Source: Acholeplasma sp. (GTDB taxonomy: Bacteria > Bacillota_I > Bacilli_A > Acholeplasmatales > UBA5453). Taken from it: a stretch of 48,592 bases of DNA. A model generated the notes under the pieces. It did no database searches, was not told the DNA's origin, and saw only the letters and a list, made by a program, of their open reading frames with translations. The DNA is taken from the NCBI GenBank assembly GCA_012839355.1, contig DUNK01000017.1, positions 1-48,592 of the forward strand, read 5' to 3'. The translations under genes and the position numbers were made by a program. Position 1 is the first letter of the stretch. Every line of letters begins with the position of its first letter. Below are positions 7,825-16,445 of this stretch, piece after piece.

Positions 7825-9558
7825 TTAAAAGACTTTCGTTCCATAAAATGTATCAGTAAACTTAGGTGATAAATAAGGTTCTTTTTTGTCAAGCGGTTCA
7901 TGTAAGAATTCAAGTTTATCAATTTGTTTATTATCGTACTTTTCAAATAAGTATTTAGCATCTTCTATTCTTGCATAAAATACATATAATCTTGATTCTA
8001 TTACTTCCAAACCATAAAACTTATATCTTCTTAACCAGTTTTCTCTAAATCTCATTATTACATAATCTAAATTCACTCTTATGTTTTCAAGTAGTGGAAG
8101 TAACTCTTTTAATAAAGGTTTTTTGTTTTGATAATTATATAAAAGTTTTCTTCTAAATTCTAACTTGCTTAAAATTAGTTTTGCAAAATCTATAATAACT
8201 GCGTGAAGACGATTTTTTTCTAGCCTATTAATATATTCTTTATAGTTATTAATTGTCTCATCAAAGTTTTCAGGTTCATAACCAAATATTTCATTTACAT
8301 ATATTCCTAATAAAATATCATCCCATAGATAATTAATTGGCGCGCCTTTAAATGTGTTTATTTCTGAATATATTATTGCTGTATCATAATTACTTCCTGT
8401 TATATTATTAAATACTTCTTTACTAATTGTATTATTAACTATCTTATTCATTACATCATATAAACCAACATAAATTGAATCATAATCACAGTAAGCACCA
8501 TCGTCTTGCCATTGCGTGAAACAAATCTCATCAATGTTATATTTTTTGGCGGCATTGATATGTGCAAATGCCGTTCTATCTGTTTTACCCTTGTCGTAAG
8601 TTAACTTAGTCCAAATCCAAGTTCCTGAGGCAAAGATTAATTTACGTTTTAATTTTTGATGTGCTTCAATCATCGCTGATATTTTGGCTTCATCTTCATT
8701 ATAATAATCCCAATAAACTATCCCAACATTTTTAGGAATTTGCTTAACATAACTATCATCAAAGGTTATTGTTGGATCATAATAAGATTCTGTCTTAGAA
8801 TACATTCTAAAAAACATATCACTCCAAATATACACATCAACAAATCCGTTATCTAAACAAATTTTATTAACTTTAATTAGATGTTCCATAAATAGTTCTG
8901 GTTGTGGTGTATAACCATTTTCTTTATAATATCTACCAAATCCAAAACCGAATGTTTCATCCATACCAACATGAATTTTATTTGTTTCAAACACTTCTCT
9001 CATTGTTTTAATTATGTCTGTTATTAGTTCATATGTTTTATCGCTTCTAACTTTTAAAACATCAAAAGTATCTTTGTATGGTGCGCTACTAAACCATCTT
9101 AAAAACTGCGAAAAATGTCCTAGCGTTTGAATGCATGGAATTAAAGTTATACCTAATTTTTTCGCAAATAAAACCATGCTTTTTAATTCTTCTTTACTAT
9201 AACTTCCACGCATATAACCAAACTTAGGTTCAGTACTTATCTTAAATACATCTTCCATATATAACCATACTTCATCAAATCCTAATAATGCGTGTTTAAT
9301 CATCGTATCTTTAAAATACTCTAAATTCATCACTGCGTTTCTTGATAAATCAATCATTGTCGAAGTATGTTTAAAAGTATTTTCATCCATAACTTTCCCA
9401 GCAGCTTTATTTTGAATATATAAAAGCCCTTCAGGAATATTTTTAATGTAAAGCACATTATTTTCTTCTCTTGTAGAATTACTTAATACCACTTTTTCAA
9501 ATGGATTATTAATTTCTACCCCATGTTTTTTTAATAGTGCTAAAGTTTCTTTTAACAT
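7825..9558 (-). CDS. GH20 beta-N-acetylhexosaminidase, apparently cytoplasmic
   Basis: 577 residues. HVGMDETFGFGFGRY contains the GH20 catalytic pair Asp200-Glu201, in which the Glu is the acid/base of substrate-assisted cleavage. The upstream segment WLYMEDVFKIS...FGYMRGSYS (about 98-122) and FTQWQDDG are typical of the Firmicutes GH20 subgroup that removes terminal GlcNAc or GalNAc. There is no signal peptide or membrane segment, so it probably works inside the cell on imported oligosaccharides. It diverges from nagA, which would use GlcNAc-6-phosphate, so the pair suggests chitin, glycan or peptidoglycan-fragment use. Confidence 0.85.
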   Translation of the reverse strand: MLKETLALLKKHGVEINNPFEKVVLSNSTREENNVLYIKNIPEGLLYIQNKAAGKVMDENTFKHTSTMIDLSRNAVMNLEYFKDTMIKHALLGFDEVWLYMEDVFKISTEPKFGYMRGSYSKEELKSMVLFAKKLGITLIPCIQTLGHFSQFLRWFSSAPYKDTFDVLKVRSDKTYELITDIIKTMREVFETNKIHVGMDETFGFGFGRYYKENGYTPQPELFMEHLIKVNKICLDNGFVDVYIWSDMFFRMYSKTESYYDPTITFDDSYVKQIPKNVGIVYWDYYNEDEAKISAMIEAHQKLKRKLIFASGTWIWTKLTYDKGKTDRTAFAHINAAKKYNIDEICFTQWQDDGAYCDYDSIYVGLYDVMNKIVNNTISKEVFNNITGSNYDTAIIYSEINTFKGAPINYLWDDILLGIYVNEIFGYEPENFDETINNYKEYINRLEKNRLHAVIIDFAKLILSKLEFRRKLLYNYQNKKPLLKELLPLLENIRVNLDYVIMRFRENWLRRYKFYGLEVIESRLYVFYARIEDAKYLFEKYDNKQIDKLEFLHEPLDKKEPYLSPKFTDTFYGTKVF

Positions 9559-9658
9559 CTTTTTTACCCCCTTAAAACATCCATTTTCAATTATACTTTA
9601 TTTTTGATTAAATAGCGATTTATTTTACATATCTATTTAATTTTACTTAATTTTAAGT

Positions 9659-9679
9659 TATAATAACTTTGGTGATAAT
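9659..9679 (+). promoter_or_regulatory. nagA -10 box with near-minimal leader
   Basis: TATAAT (9659-9664) is followed by only 15 bases before the nagA ATG, and these contain the GGTGAT ribosome-binding site. A weak TTTAAT at 9636-9641 sits 17 bases upstream. A start about 7 bases after the -10 box would leave a 5' leader of about 9 bases. Confidence 0.6.
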
Positions 9680-10807
9680 ATGAGACAAATTAAAAATATT
9701 AATATCGTTTTAGAAGATAAGGTTATTTATGGAAATCTTACCATTAAGGATAACCTTATTCTAAAGATTGAAGAAAAAGGCCACTACAAAAAAGGTAAAG
9801 ACATTTTAATTCCTGGTTTTGTTGATATACATATTCATGGTGGTTATTCTTATGATGCGATGGATGGCGGGGATGCAGTAAAAAATCTAGCACTTAATCT
9901 TCCAAAAGAAGGTACTACTGCTTTCTTACCTACAACGATGACACAAAGCTATGAAAAAGTTTTAGAGGCTTTACAAGCAATTAATAACTATTCATTAAAC
10001 CAAGACGAAAATGCAGCAAGAGTTTTAGGTGTCCATTTAGAAGGTCCATACATTAGCCCAAATGCTGCAGGCGCTCAAAACCCTACTTATATTAGAAAGC
10101 CTAATATTGTTGAATTTGACAAGTGGAATAAAAACGCTGGAAACATTATTAAAAAAGTTACTGTTGCACCCGAACTTGACGAAGACTTAAAGTTCGTTAA
10201 ACACTTAAAGAAAAATAATATTGTCGCTTCTATTGCCCACACAACAGCTAATTATGAAACAACTAAAAAAGCAATCGCTGCTGGACTATCATCATTCACG
10301 CATACATATAATGCAATGACAAAACTTCATCACAGAGATATTGGTGTGGTTGGCGCAGCACTACTTCACACCGATGTATTAAGCGAATTGATTTTTGATA
10401 AGATTCATACAAGCGTTGAAGCTGCTAAACTTTTATACAAAAATAAAGGTGCGGAAAATATTGCGTTAATAACCGACTCGATGAGAAACAAAGGACTTCC
10501 TGATGGAATTAGTGAACTAGGTGGATTAAAGGTTATCGTTAAAGGCAATGAAGCAAGACTTGAAGATGGATCTCTTGCCGGTTCAATTTTAAAGATGATT
10601 GACGGTTATAAAAACTTAATTACTGCACTTGATTTATCGTTAGTTGAGGCATCTCTTTCTAGCAGTTTAACACCAGCAAAATCTTTAAAAGTTGATGATA
10701 AAATCGGTTCAATTAAAGTTGGAAAATATGCTGATTTACTAATTTTAGATAAAGATTTAAATCTCAAAGAAACAATTATTAATGGTAAAACAGTTTATCA
10801 GAAATAG
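9680..10807 (+). CDS. nagA: N-acetylglucosamine-6-phosphate deacetylase
   Basis: 375 residues of the amidohydrolase superfamily. It removes acetate from GlcNAc-6-phosphate to give glucosamine-6-phosphate. Visible blocks are the metal-site motif GFVDIHIHGG (46-55), HLEGPYISP (119-127) with the metal Glu, the His of SIAHTTANYE, HTYNAMTKLHHRD and the catalytic Asp in LITDSM. Length is normal. A glucosamine-6-phosphate deaminase (nagB) is not found in this window. Confidence 0.95.
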   Translation: MRQIKNINIVLEDKVIYGNLTIKDNLILKIEEKGHYKKGKDILIPGFVDIHIHGGYSYDAMDGGDAVKNLALNLPKEGTTAFLPTTMTQSYEKVLEALQAINNYSLNQDENAARVLGVHLEGPYISPNAAGAQNPTYIRKPNIVEFDKWNKNAGNIIKKVTVAPELDEDLKFVKHLKKNNIVASIAHTTANYETTKKAIAAGLSSFTHTYNAMTKLHHRDIGVVGAALLHTDVLSELIFDKIHTSVEAAKLLYKNKGAENIALITDSMRNKGLPDGISELGGLKVIVKGNEARLEDGSLAGSILKMIDGYKNLITALDLSLVEASLSSSLTPAKSLKVDDKIGSIKVGKYADLLILDKDLNLKETIINGKTVYQK

Positions 10808-10821
10808 GCTTAATTATGCGA

Positions 10822-10854
10822 AAAACCATCAGTTTGACTGATGGTTTTTTTGTT
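10822..10854 (+). terminator. Bidirectional terminator between nagA and degV
   Basis: AAAACCATCAGT, a 3-base loop and ACTGATGGTTTT, with T runs usable on both strands. Confidence 0.85.
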
Positions 10855-10866
10855 TTGTAGAACTTC

Positions 10867-11733
10867 TTATTTGTGTGTAGCTGTAAAGAATAGAGCCATT
10901 GTTCCTGGGCCCGAATGTGCTCCAATAACAGGGCCGATATGATTAATGATTTTGATATCAACATCTAAACCTAATTTCATTATTTCATCTCTTAAATAAT
11001 GAGCATCTTCTAATGCATCTCCATGAGAGATAAATACTGTTTTAGAAATACTTGTATCAATTGTTTCTTCTAGTTTTGAAGCTAGCGTTCTTAATGCTTT
11101 TTTTCTGCCGATTGTTTTTGATTTAACGATTAGTTTTCCTGCATCATCTACATGCATAATTGGTTTAACATTTAAAATTGTACCAATTCTCGCAGAAAAT
11201 CCTGAAACTCTTCCGCCTCTTCTCAAAAACATTAAATCATCAACAGTAAACCAGTGAGCCAAATGGGGAACTAAATAGTTCGCATAATCATAAACCTCTT
11301 CAATAGTTTTACCTTCTTTTCGTTGTAAAGCTGTTAGATAGACTAGTAGTCCTTCTCCTAACGATGCAGCTTTAGTATCAACTAATAAAACTTTTTGTTT
11401 ACTATCTTTAAAACTATCTGCCGCTATCCTTGCGGAATTGTAAGACCCCGATAATCCACTAGAAAAGGATAATATTAAAACATCTTTTCCTTTATCTATT
11501 TCTTTTTGGATCGCTTCTTCATACTCGTAAACATTAATTTGTGTCGTTGTTGCTAGACTTCCAGTTCTAAGTTTGTGATAGAACTCTTTGATATCATATT
11601 CTCTGTGATCTAAATAGTTAGCATATGTTTCTCCTTCAATAGTAAATCTTAAAGGTACTAACTTTAAATTAAGTTCATCAGCAACTTTTTGTGGTAAATC
11701 TGTGCTTGAATTAAATAATATTGTAAAACTCAT
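10867..11733 (-). CDS. DegV family fatty-acid-binding protein
   Basis: 288 residues. The start MSFTILFNSSTDLP, the ligand loop in LILSFSSGLSGSYNSARIAAD, and FLRRGGRVSGFSARIGTILNVKPIM are diagnostic of the DegV/FakB family. These bind one fatty acid and present it to the fatty-acid kinase FakA for incorporation into phospholipid. The upstream GGAGG at a normal distance supports the start. It follows nfo on the same strand after a 187-base spacer with unusual folding potential. No fakA is seen here. Confidence 0.9.
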   Translation of the reverse strand: MSFTILFNSSTDLPQKVADELNLKLVPLRFTIEGETYANYLDHREYDIKEFYHKLRTGSLATTTQINVYEYEEAIQKEIDKGKDVLILSFSSGLSGSYNSARIAADSFKDSKQKVLLVDTKAASLGEGLLVYLTALQRKEGKTIEEVYDYANYLVPHLAHWFTVDDLMFLRRGGRVSGFSARIGTILNVKPIMHVDDAGKLIVKSKTIGRKKALRTLASKLEETIDTSISKTVFISHGDALEDAHYLRDEIMKLGLDVDIKIINHIGPVIGAHSGPGTMALFFTATHK

Positions 11734-11739
11734 TTTTCT

Positions 11740-11921
11740 TCCTCCTATTTTTATTTTTTTTACAATACCAATGGTGGCTCACAACTCCACCTATGAAACC
11801 AACAGATTTCATCATACATTGCTTGCTGCGCTCTTGGTCTTTCATTAAAGTCGTTTGTATAACTTGCGCACAATTTAAATTTTATTTTAATAACCCTATC
11901 AGTTTTAAAAAAACTGGATGC
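11740..11921 (-). other. Foldable, GC-richer spacer between nfo and degV
   Basis: About 11764-11880 is clearly richer in G and C than neighbouring spacers. It can fold as a three-way structure: ACCAA/TTGGT closing (11767-11771 with TTGGT near 11839-11843), GGTGG/CCACC (11773-11791) and ATGAAA/TTTCAT (11793-11812). The minus strand also carries a frame of about 45 codons ending in WFHRWSCEPPLVL with no ATG start, so a gene remnant is an alternative. Another palindrome, CAGTTTT/AAAACTG, lies just after the nfo stop. I match it to no known RNA family. Confidence 0.4.
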
Positions 11922-12812
11922 TTAACTTAATTCTTCTTTTAAATTAGGGTTAAACTTGTTTTCTTTAATCATTATTATTTCTTCTTTATAAGGTGCGTTT
12001 TCTCCAACATATGGTGTTTCTAATATTTTGGGAATATGTTTAAAATCTTCATGATAAATTATTTTAACAAGTGCTTCAAAACCTATTTCACCAAAACCGA
12101 TGTTTTCGTGACGATCTTTCGCTGCACCTCTAACATTTTTAGAATCATTAACATGTACTACACTTATTCTTTCTTTACCAACAATTCTATCAAATTCAGC
12201 AAGTACTCCTTCAAAATCATGTTTGACATCATAACCTGCATCGTGCGTATGACATGTATCAAAACAAACACTTACTCTACTTTGATCTTCAATCAAATTA
12301 ATAATATCTCTTAACTCTTCAAAAGTTTTACCAATCTCATTACCTTTACCAGCCATAGTTTCTAATGCTATTTTTACTTTAGAACCTTTTGTGCGAGAAA
12401 TAACTTCATTTAATCCTTCAGCAATCCATTTAATTGCCTGTTCGCGTGATGAACCTACAGCACTGCCCGGATGGAAAACAATTTGGGTTGCTTTCATCTC
12501 GTCTGTTCTTTCAATTTCGCTAGTTAAAAAATCAATTCCAAAATTTCTTTTTTCTATATTGGGATTAGCTAAATTCATAATATATGGTGCATGCACAACA
12601 ACATGTTTAGGAGAAATATTATTTTGTTCCATCAACTTCAAAGCTTCCGCAATTCTCATTTCTTCCATTGGTCTTCTTCTTGTGTTTTGTGGAGCACCTG
12701 TATATACCATAAAGGCATTAGCACCATAACTAATTGCTTCTTTTACACTTCCTAAATACATCTCATCGCCTTTTAACGACACATGCGAACCTAGTAAAAT
12801 CATTTTTCTCAT
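11922..12812 (-). CDS. nfo: Endonuclease IV (deoxyribonuclease IV)
   Basis: 296 residues, a TIM-barrel AP endonuclease with three zinc ions that cuts 5' of abasic sites. GSHVSLKG at the N-terminus, [45 protein letters not shown] and VVHVNDSKN...[12 protein letters not shown] are the family blocks carrying the metal ligands. The ATG overlaps the cshB stop as ATGA. The order cshB-nfo beside ispH is the same as yqfR-yqfS near yqfP in Bacillus subtilis. Confidence 0.96.
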   Translation of the reverse strand: MRKMILLGSHVSLKGDEMYLGSVKEAISYGANAFMVYTGAPQNTRRRPMEEMRIAEALKLMEQNNISPKHVVVHAPYIMNLANPNIEKRNFGIDFLTSEIERTDEMKATQIVFHPGSAVGSSREQAIKWIAEGLNEVISRTKGSKVKIALETMAGKGNEIGKTFEELRDIINLIEDQSRVSVCFDTCHTHDAGYDVKHDFEGVLAEFDRIVGKERISVVHVNDSKNVRGAAKDRHENIGFGEIGFEALVKIIYHEDFKHIPKILETPYVGENAPYKEEIIMIKENKFNPNLKEELS

Positions 12813-14041
12813 CGCTTCCTTCTTACTTTTCTAAGAGCTTTTTCGATTTTTTCTTTATTTTTCTTTCTATAGCCTGGTTTTACTTTTGTAGGTTTTTTTA
12901 TCTTCTTAATTGCTTGTATTTCTTCTTCTTTTAATCTATCTTTCCTAGATTGATATGGAACTAATTCTCCATCATTTGATATTCTAATTTTCTTAAATTT
13001 AATTCCACGTTTTTCCAAACTCGCAAACTTTCTTGAAAACTTATCTTCATAAAATGAATATACTTCTCCATGAGCACCCATTCTCCCTGTTCTACCACTT
13101 CTATGGATATAAAAATCAAGTTGATATGGCAAATCATAATTAATAATATGTGTGACTCCTAAAAAATCTATTCCTCTTGAAGCTAAATCAGATGCAACTA
13201 TATATTGATACTTTGAAGTTCTTGCTTCATTTATTATATTTTTGCGTTCTTTCATTGATAATTTAGAAGAAACTCTAGTTACATTATAACCTTTTTCTAA
13301 TAACATTTGGTAAACTTCAGTAACCATCTCATTTTTTGACACAAAAATAATACATAAAAACGGATTTATAACTTTTAATAATTGTAAAAGCCGATAATCC
13401 TTGTCCATTCCTGCCATTAAGATATAATGGTCAATATTTAAATTTACTTCATCAGTTAAGTCTATTAAGTCGGCATAACCGAAATATTTATTAACCCAAT
13501 TTAATAAGTTTTTAGGCATTGTAGCAGAAAACACAAAAACCTTGCTAGTCAGTTTGTGCACAATCGGATCTATTTGACTCATAAAATCAAAATCAAACAA
13601 CATATCCGCTTCATCTAATATTAAGTATTTTGTCGTATACGTTTTTAATGCGTTTTCTTTTACAACCAAATCTAACAACCTGCCAGGTGTACCTATAACA
13701 ATCTGAGGTTGTTCGTTCTCTAAGGATTTAATTAGCCTTTTCTTATCATCGTTCGCTCTAAATAGTTTAACTGTTATTTCACCTTTAATTGGTTCTAACA
13801 TTCCTGCTACTTGATTAACTAACTCATTGGTTGGAACAACAATTAATATTTGCACTTCTTTTAAAGATGGATCGATTCTCTCAATTAATGGTATTAAGTA
13901 TGCGTGCGTCTTGCCTGTTCCTGTTGGACTAATTACTACAGCTGATTTTTCATGGTCGAATTGTTTAAAGACTGTTTGTTGAACTAATGATGGTTCATTA
14001 AATCCTAACGACTTGATTGCTTCTAAGTATTTTTGGTTCAT
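12809..14041 (-). CDS. cshB: DEAD-box RNA helicase, CshB-like
   Basis: 410 residues from the ATG at 14041, chosen because AGGTGA lies 6 bases upstream; a TTG 6 bases further out is less likely. Motifs: SPTGTGKTH (Walker A, about 38-46), LDEADMLFD (motif II), SATMP (motif III), [11 protein letters not shown] and [10 protein letters not shown] (motifs V and VI). The C-terminus is a lysine/arginine-rich tail suited to RNA binding. Synteny with nfo and ispH supports CshB (YqfR), a cold-associated helicase acting in ribosome or RNA turnover. Confidence 0.92.
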   Translation of the reverse strand: MNQKYLEAIKSLGFNEPSLVQQTVFKQFDHEKSAVVISPTGTGKTHAYLIPLIERIDPSLKEVQILIVVPTNELVNQVAGMLEPIKGEITVKLFRANDDKKRLIKSLENEQPQIVIGTPGRLLDLVVKENALKTYTTKYLILDEADMLFDFDFMSQIDPIVHKLTSKVFVFSATMPKNLLNWVNKYFGYADLIDLTDEVNLNIDHYILMAGMDKDYRLLQLLKVINPFLCIIFVSKNEMVTEVYQMLLEKGYNVTRVSSKLSMKERKNIINEARTSKYQYIVASDLASRGIDFLGVTHIINYDLPYQLDFYIHRSGRTGRMGAHGEVYSFYEDKFSRKFASLEKRGIKFKKIRISNDGELVPYQSRKDRLKEEEIQAIKKIKKPTKVKPGYRKKNKEKIEKALRKVRRKR

Positions 14042-14108
14042 AAGCAATCACCTAATTAATTATACCTTACTTTTAATTATTTCCCTAATAAAATAATTAT
14101 TTATTGTG

Positions 14109-14129
14109 TATAATAGTTTTGGTGATAGT
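14109..14129 (+). promoter_or_regulatory. ispH -10 box with near-minimal leader
   Basis: TATAAT (14109-14114) is followed by 15 bases containing GGTGAT and then the ATG, the same spacing as at nagA. No good -35 is seen. Confidence 0.55.
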
Positions 14130-15053
14130 ATGATTATTAACGAACTTAAACCGCAAGGGTTTTGTCATGGAGTCGCAAAAGCTTTAAAAATAGTTAAAGA
14201 CGCAATTAAAGATAAAAATGTAAAAAAGCCAATTTACATTTTAGGTTTAATCGTCCACAACAAAAAGATTAAAGAAGCATTAGACCATTATGGCGTTATT
14301 AGTTTTGATAATCCAAACATGACAAGACTAGAAATGGCAAAGAAAATAAATGATGGAACAGTAATCCTATCAGCTCATGGCACTTCACTAGCAGTAAAAA
14401 AAATGTTAGAAACTAAAAACATTCAAGTAATTGATGCTACTTGTAGCGATGTCTATAAAGTTCATACACAAATTTTAAAAAACAAAGATGATTATGAGAT
14501 AGTTTATATTGGCAAGAAAAATCACCCTGAAGTTGAAGCCGTACTTAGTTTAACTAATGATATAACTCTTGTTTCATCTATAAGCGATGCCAGAAAATTA
14601 AAAAAGAGAACTAAAAAGCCTCTTTATATTACTAATCAAACTACTCTATCTTTGTTTGAGGTTTTAACCATCGTTCAAGAACTTAAAAAGAAACATCAAT
14701 TAATCTTTAATAGCGATATTTGTATGGCTACCACAAAAAGACAGGGAGCCGTTATTGAACAACCAAAAGCTGATTTATTAATCGTTGTTGGTGATACATA
14801 TTCTTCTAACACTAATAAATTAAAAGAAGTTTCAGAAAGAGATGCGAAAATTAAATCCTATCGTGTTGAATCTATTAGCGATATTGACCCAGAATGGTTT
14901 AAAGATGTAAAAATCGTTAATGTTACAAGTGGTGCTAGCACCTCAAAAGCAATTACAAGCGAAGTTATAAACTACTTAAAACAGTTTAATTATAACGATA
15001 AATCTACATGGGATAACACTTCTAAAGTATCATATGAAGAAATATTAAGTTAA
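14130..15053 (+). CDS. ispH: 4-hydroxy-3-methylbut-2-enyl diphosphate reductase
   Basis: 307 residues from the ATG at 14130. GGTGAT stands 6 bases upstream and TATAAT at 14109-14114, so an in-frame ATG at 14106, upstream of the -10 box, is not used. It makes IPP and DMAPP in the last step of the MEP pathway. The three iron-sulfur cysteines are visible in GFCHGV (Cys12), DATCSDV and SDICMATTKRQ. With dxs at 18774, this shows the organism uses the MEP route. The stop runs straight into a terminator. Confidence 0.95.
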   Translation: MIINELKPQGFCHGVAKALKIVKDAIKDKNVKKPIYILGLIVHNKKIKEALDHYGVISFDNPNMTRLEMAKKINDGTVILSAHGTSLAVKKMLETKNIQVIDATCSDVYKVHTQILKNKDDYEIVYIGKKNHPEVEAVLSLTNDITLVSSISDARKLKKRTKKPLYITNQTTLSLFEVLTIVQELKKKHQLIFNSDICMATTKRQGAVIEQPKADLLIVVGDTYSSNTNKLKEVSERDAKIKSYRVESISDIDPEWFKDVKIVNVTSGASTSKAITSEVINYLKQFNYNDKSTWDNTSKVSYEEILS

Positions 15054-15073
15054 GAGCCTCAGGCTCTTTTTTT
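15052..15073 (+). terminator. ispH terminator
   Basis: AAGAGCC, TCA loop, GGCTCTT and a T run. It overlaps the end of dinB on the other strand. Confidence 0.85.
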
Positions 15074-16174
15074 ATCCAACTCTTCATAGTTAAATAATGT
15101 TCTATCTTCTTTATAATCTGCTTTTCTAATAATATTACTAAACCCTACACCAATTAATCTAACTGGTGTACCATTATAATGGTTTTCTAATAATTCGTTT
15201 GCGATAAATTTTAACTGATCATAATCATTATTGTAATCACTTAAAGACACTGTTTTAGTTGTCGTTTTAAAGTTAGAATATCTTATTTTAATAAAGACAC
15301 TCTTACAAATTAAATCTTCTTTTACTAATCTTCCATAAGTTTTTTCAAAAAGTTCATCCAAACGTTCTTTTAGTACTTCTAATATATCTATATCATGAGC
15401 TAAAGTCGTTTCATTAGATATGCTTTGCGGAATTAAATGTTTATTAACATCAACGAAGTCTGTTGAATCACCATTTAAATCGCAAATTGTAGAATAATAA
15501 ATATTTTCTCCAACTGCTTCAATGATTTTATTTTTATTTTCTAAATTAGCAAAATCAGCAATAGTAATAATATCAATATCATTTAATCTTTCTTTTGTTT
15601 TTACACCTATCCCAAAAACGCTACCGATAGATTTAGGAAATAGTTTCTTAGGCACATCTCTTTTTCTCATTACTGTAATACCTAAAGGTTTCCTATAATC
15701 ACTACCCATTTTCGCTAAAAAGAGCGTTGGCCCAATACCGATACTAACAGGTAGACCATGGATCTCGTTGAGTTCTGTCTGAATCTTTTTCGCAAGCTCC
15801 AGCGGATGAATTTCTTTTGATATTTCTGTCACATCCATATAAACTTCATCAATTGATGCTTTATATATTTGATTAGAATATTGTTTTAGGTAGTTATAAA
15901 AAATATTTGAATATTTATGATAAGCAGGAAAATTATTAGGAACGATAATAAGTCTTGGATATCTATTTAATGCCTCATTTATTGACATTCCGCTTTTTAT
16001 CCCATACTTTCTTGCCTTATATGAAGCAGTCGTTAAAATACCATCGCGAAAATAACTCCCTTTGCCACCAACCGCAAAAACCCGGTTCTTAAGATGCGGG
16101 TCTAAGATCATTTCAACGCTAGCATAAAAAGCGTTCAAATCAATATGAAAAATTATTTTCGGTTTGTTATTCAT
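15059..16174 (-). CDS. dinB: DNA polymerase IV (Y family)
   Basis: 371 residues, a translesion polymerase. The catalytic blocks are HIDLNAFYASVE (10-21) with the first Asp, and ASIDEVYMDVT with the Asp-Glu pair. LGITVMRKRDVPKKLFPKSIGSVFGIGVKTKERL is the thumb with its helix-hairpin-helix, and the little-finger domain follows. The C-terminal RTLFNY before the acidic-basic tail could be a weak clamp-binding site. It is divergent from the small membrane protein gene and convergent with ispH. Confidence 0.95.
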   Translation of the reverse strand: MNNKPKIIFHIDLNAFYASVEMILDPHLKNRVFAVGGKGSYFRDGILTTASYKARKYGIKSGMSINEALNRYPRLIIVPNNFPAYHKYSNIFYNYLKQYSNQIYKASIDEVYMDVTEISKEIHPLELAKKIQTELNEIHGLPVSIGIGPTLFLAKMGSDYRKPLGITVMRKRDVPKKLFPKSIGSVFGIGVKTKERLNDIDIITIADFANLENKNKIIEAVGENIYYSTICDLNGDSTDFVDVNKHLIPQSISNETTLAHDIDILEVLKERLDELFEKTYGRLVKEDLICKSVFIKIRYSNFKTTTKTVSLSDYNNDYDQLKFIANELLENHYNGTPVRLIGVGFSNIIRKADYKEDRTLFNYEELDKKRA

Positions 16175-16237
16175 AAAAAGCCTTTCAAATAAAAATATTT
16201 ATGTTATAATTATTTATGCATATTAAGAGGTGAAAGT

Positions 16238-16423
16238 ATGAGTAATAAACAAACTAAGAAAAACTATCAAAAACCAAACACACAAAAGAAACAATATGAA
16301 GATGTACCTGCATTCAAAAGCCCTGCTAAAACATTATGGGGTAAAATAATTATTTTAACTATTGTTATTGCAATGGTAGGAGCTTCAATTGCTGGTTTAA
16401 TAGTTGCATTAATTAATTTTTAA
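16238..16423 (+). CDS. Small single-pass membrane protein, DUF4044-like
   Basis: 61 residues. A polar, lysine-rich N-terminal half with NQKKQY/PAFKSPAKTLWGK is followed by one membrane segment from about residue 36 to 60, so the N-terminus should lie in the cytoplasm. The layout matches the DUF4044 family of Firmicutes. TATAAT at 16205 and GAGGTGA upstream support expression. Function unknown. Confidence 0.7.
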   Translation: MSNKQTKKNYQKPNTQKKQYEDVPAFKSPAKTLWGKIIILTIVIAMVGASIAGLIVALINF

Positions 16424-16445
16424 AGCCTATCTAGGCTTTTTTGTT
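16422..16445 (+). terminator. Bidirectional terminator between the DUF4044-like gene and recN
   Basis: AAAGCCTA, 2-base loop (4 when the outer pair opens), TAGGCTTT and T run. Confidence 0.8.

Noticed and set aside
12391-12934. Plus-strand frames inside nfo and at the nfo-cshB join
   Set aside because: Antisense shadows of well-conserved genes; composition is typical of reversed AT-rich coding sequence.
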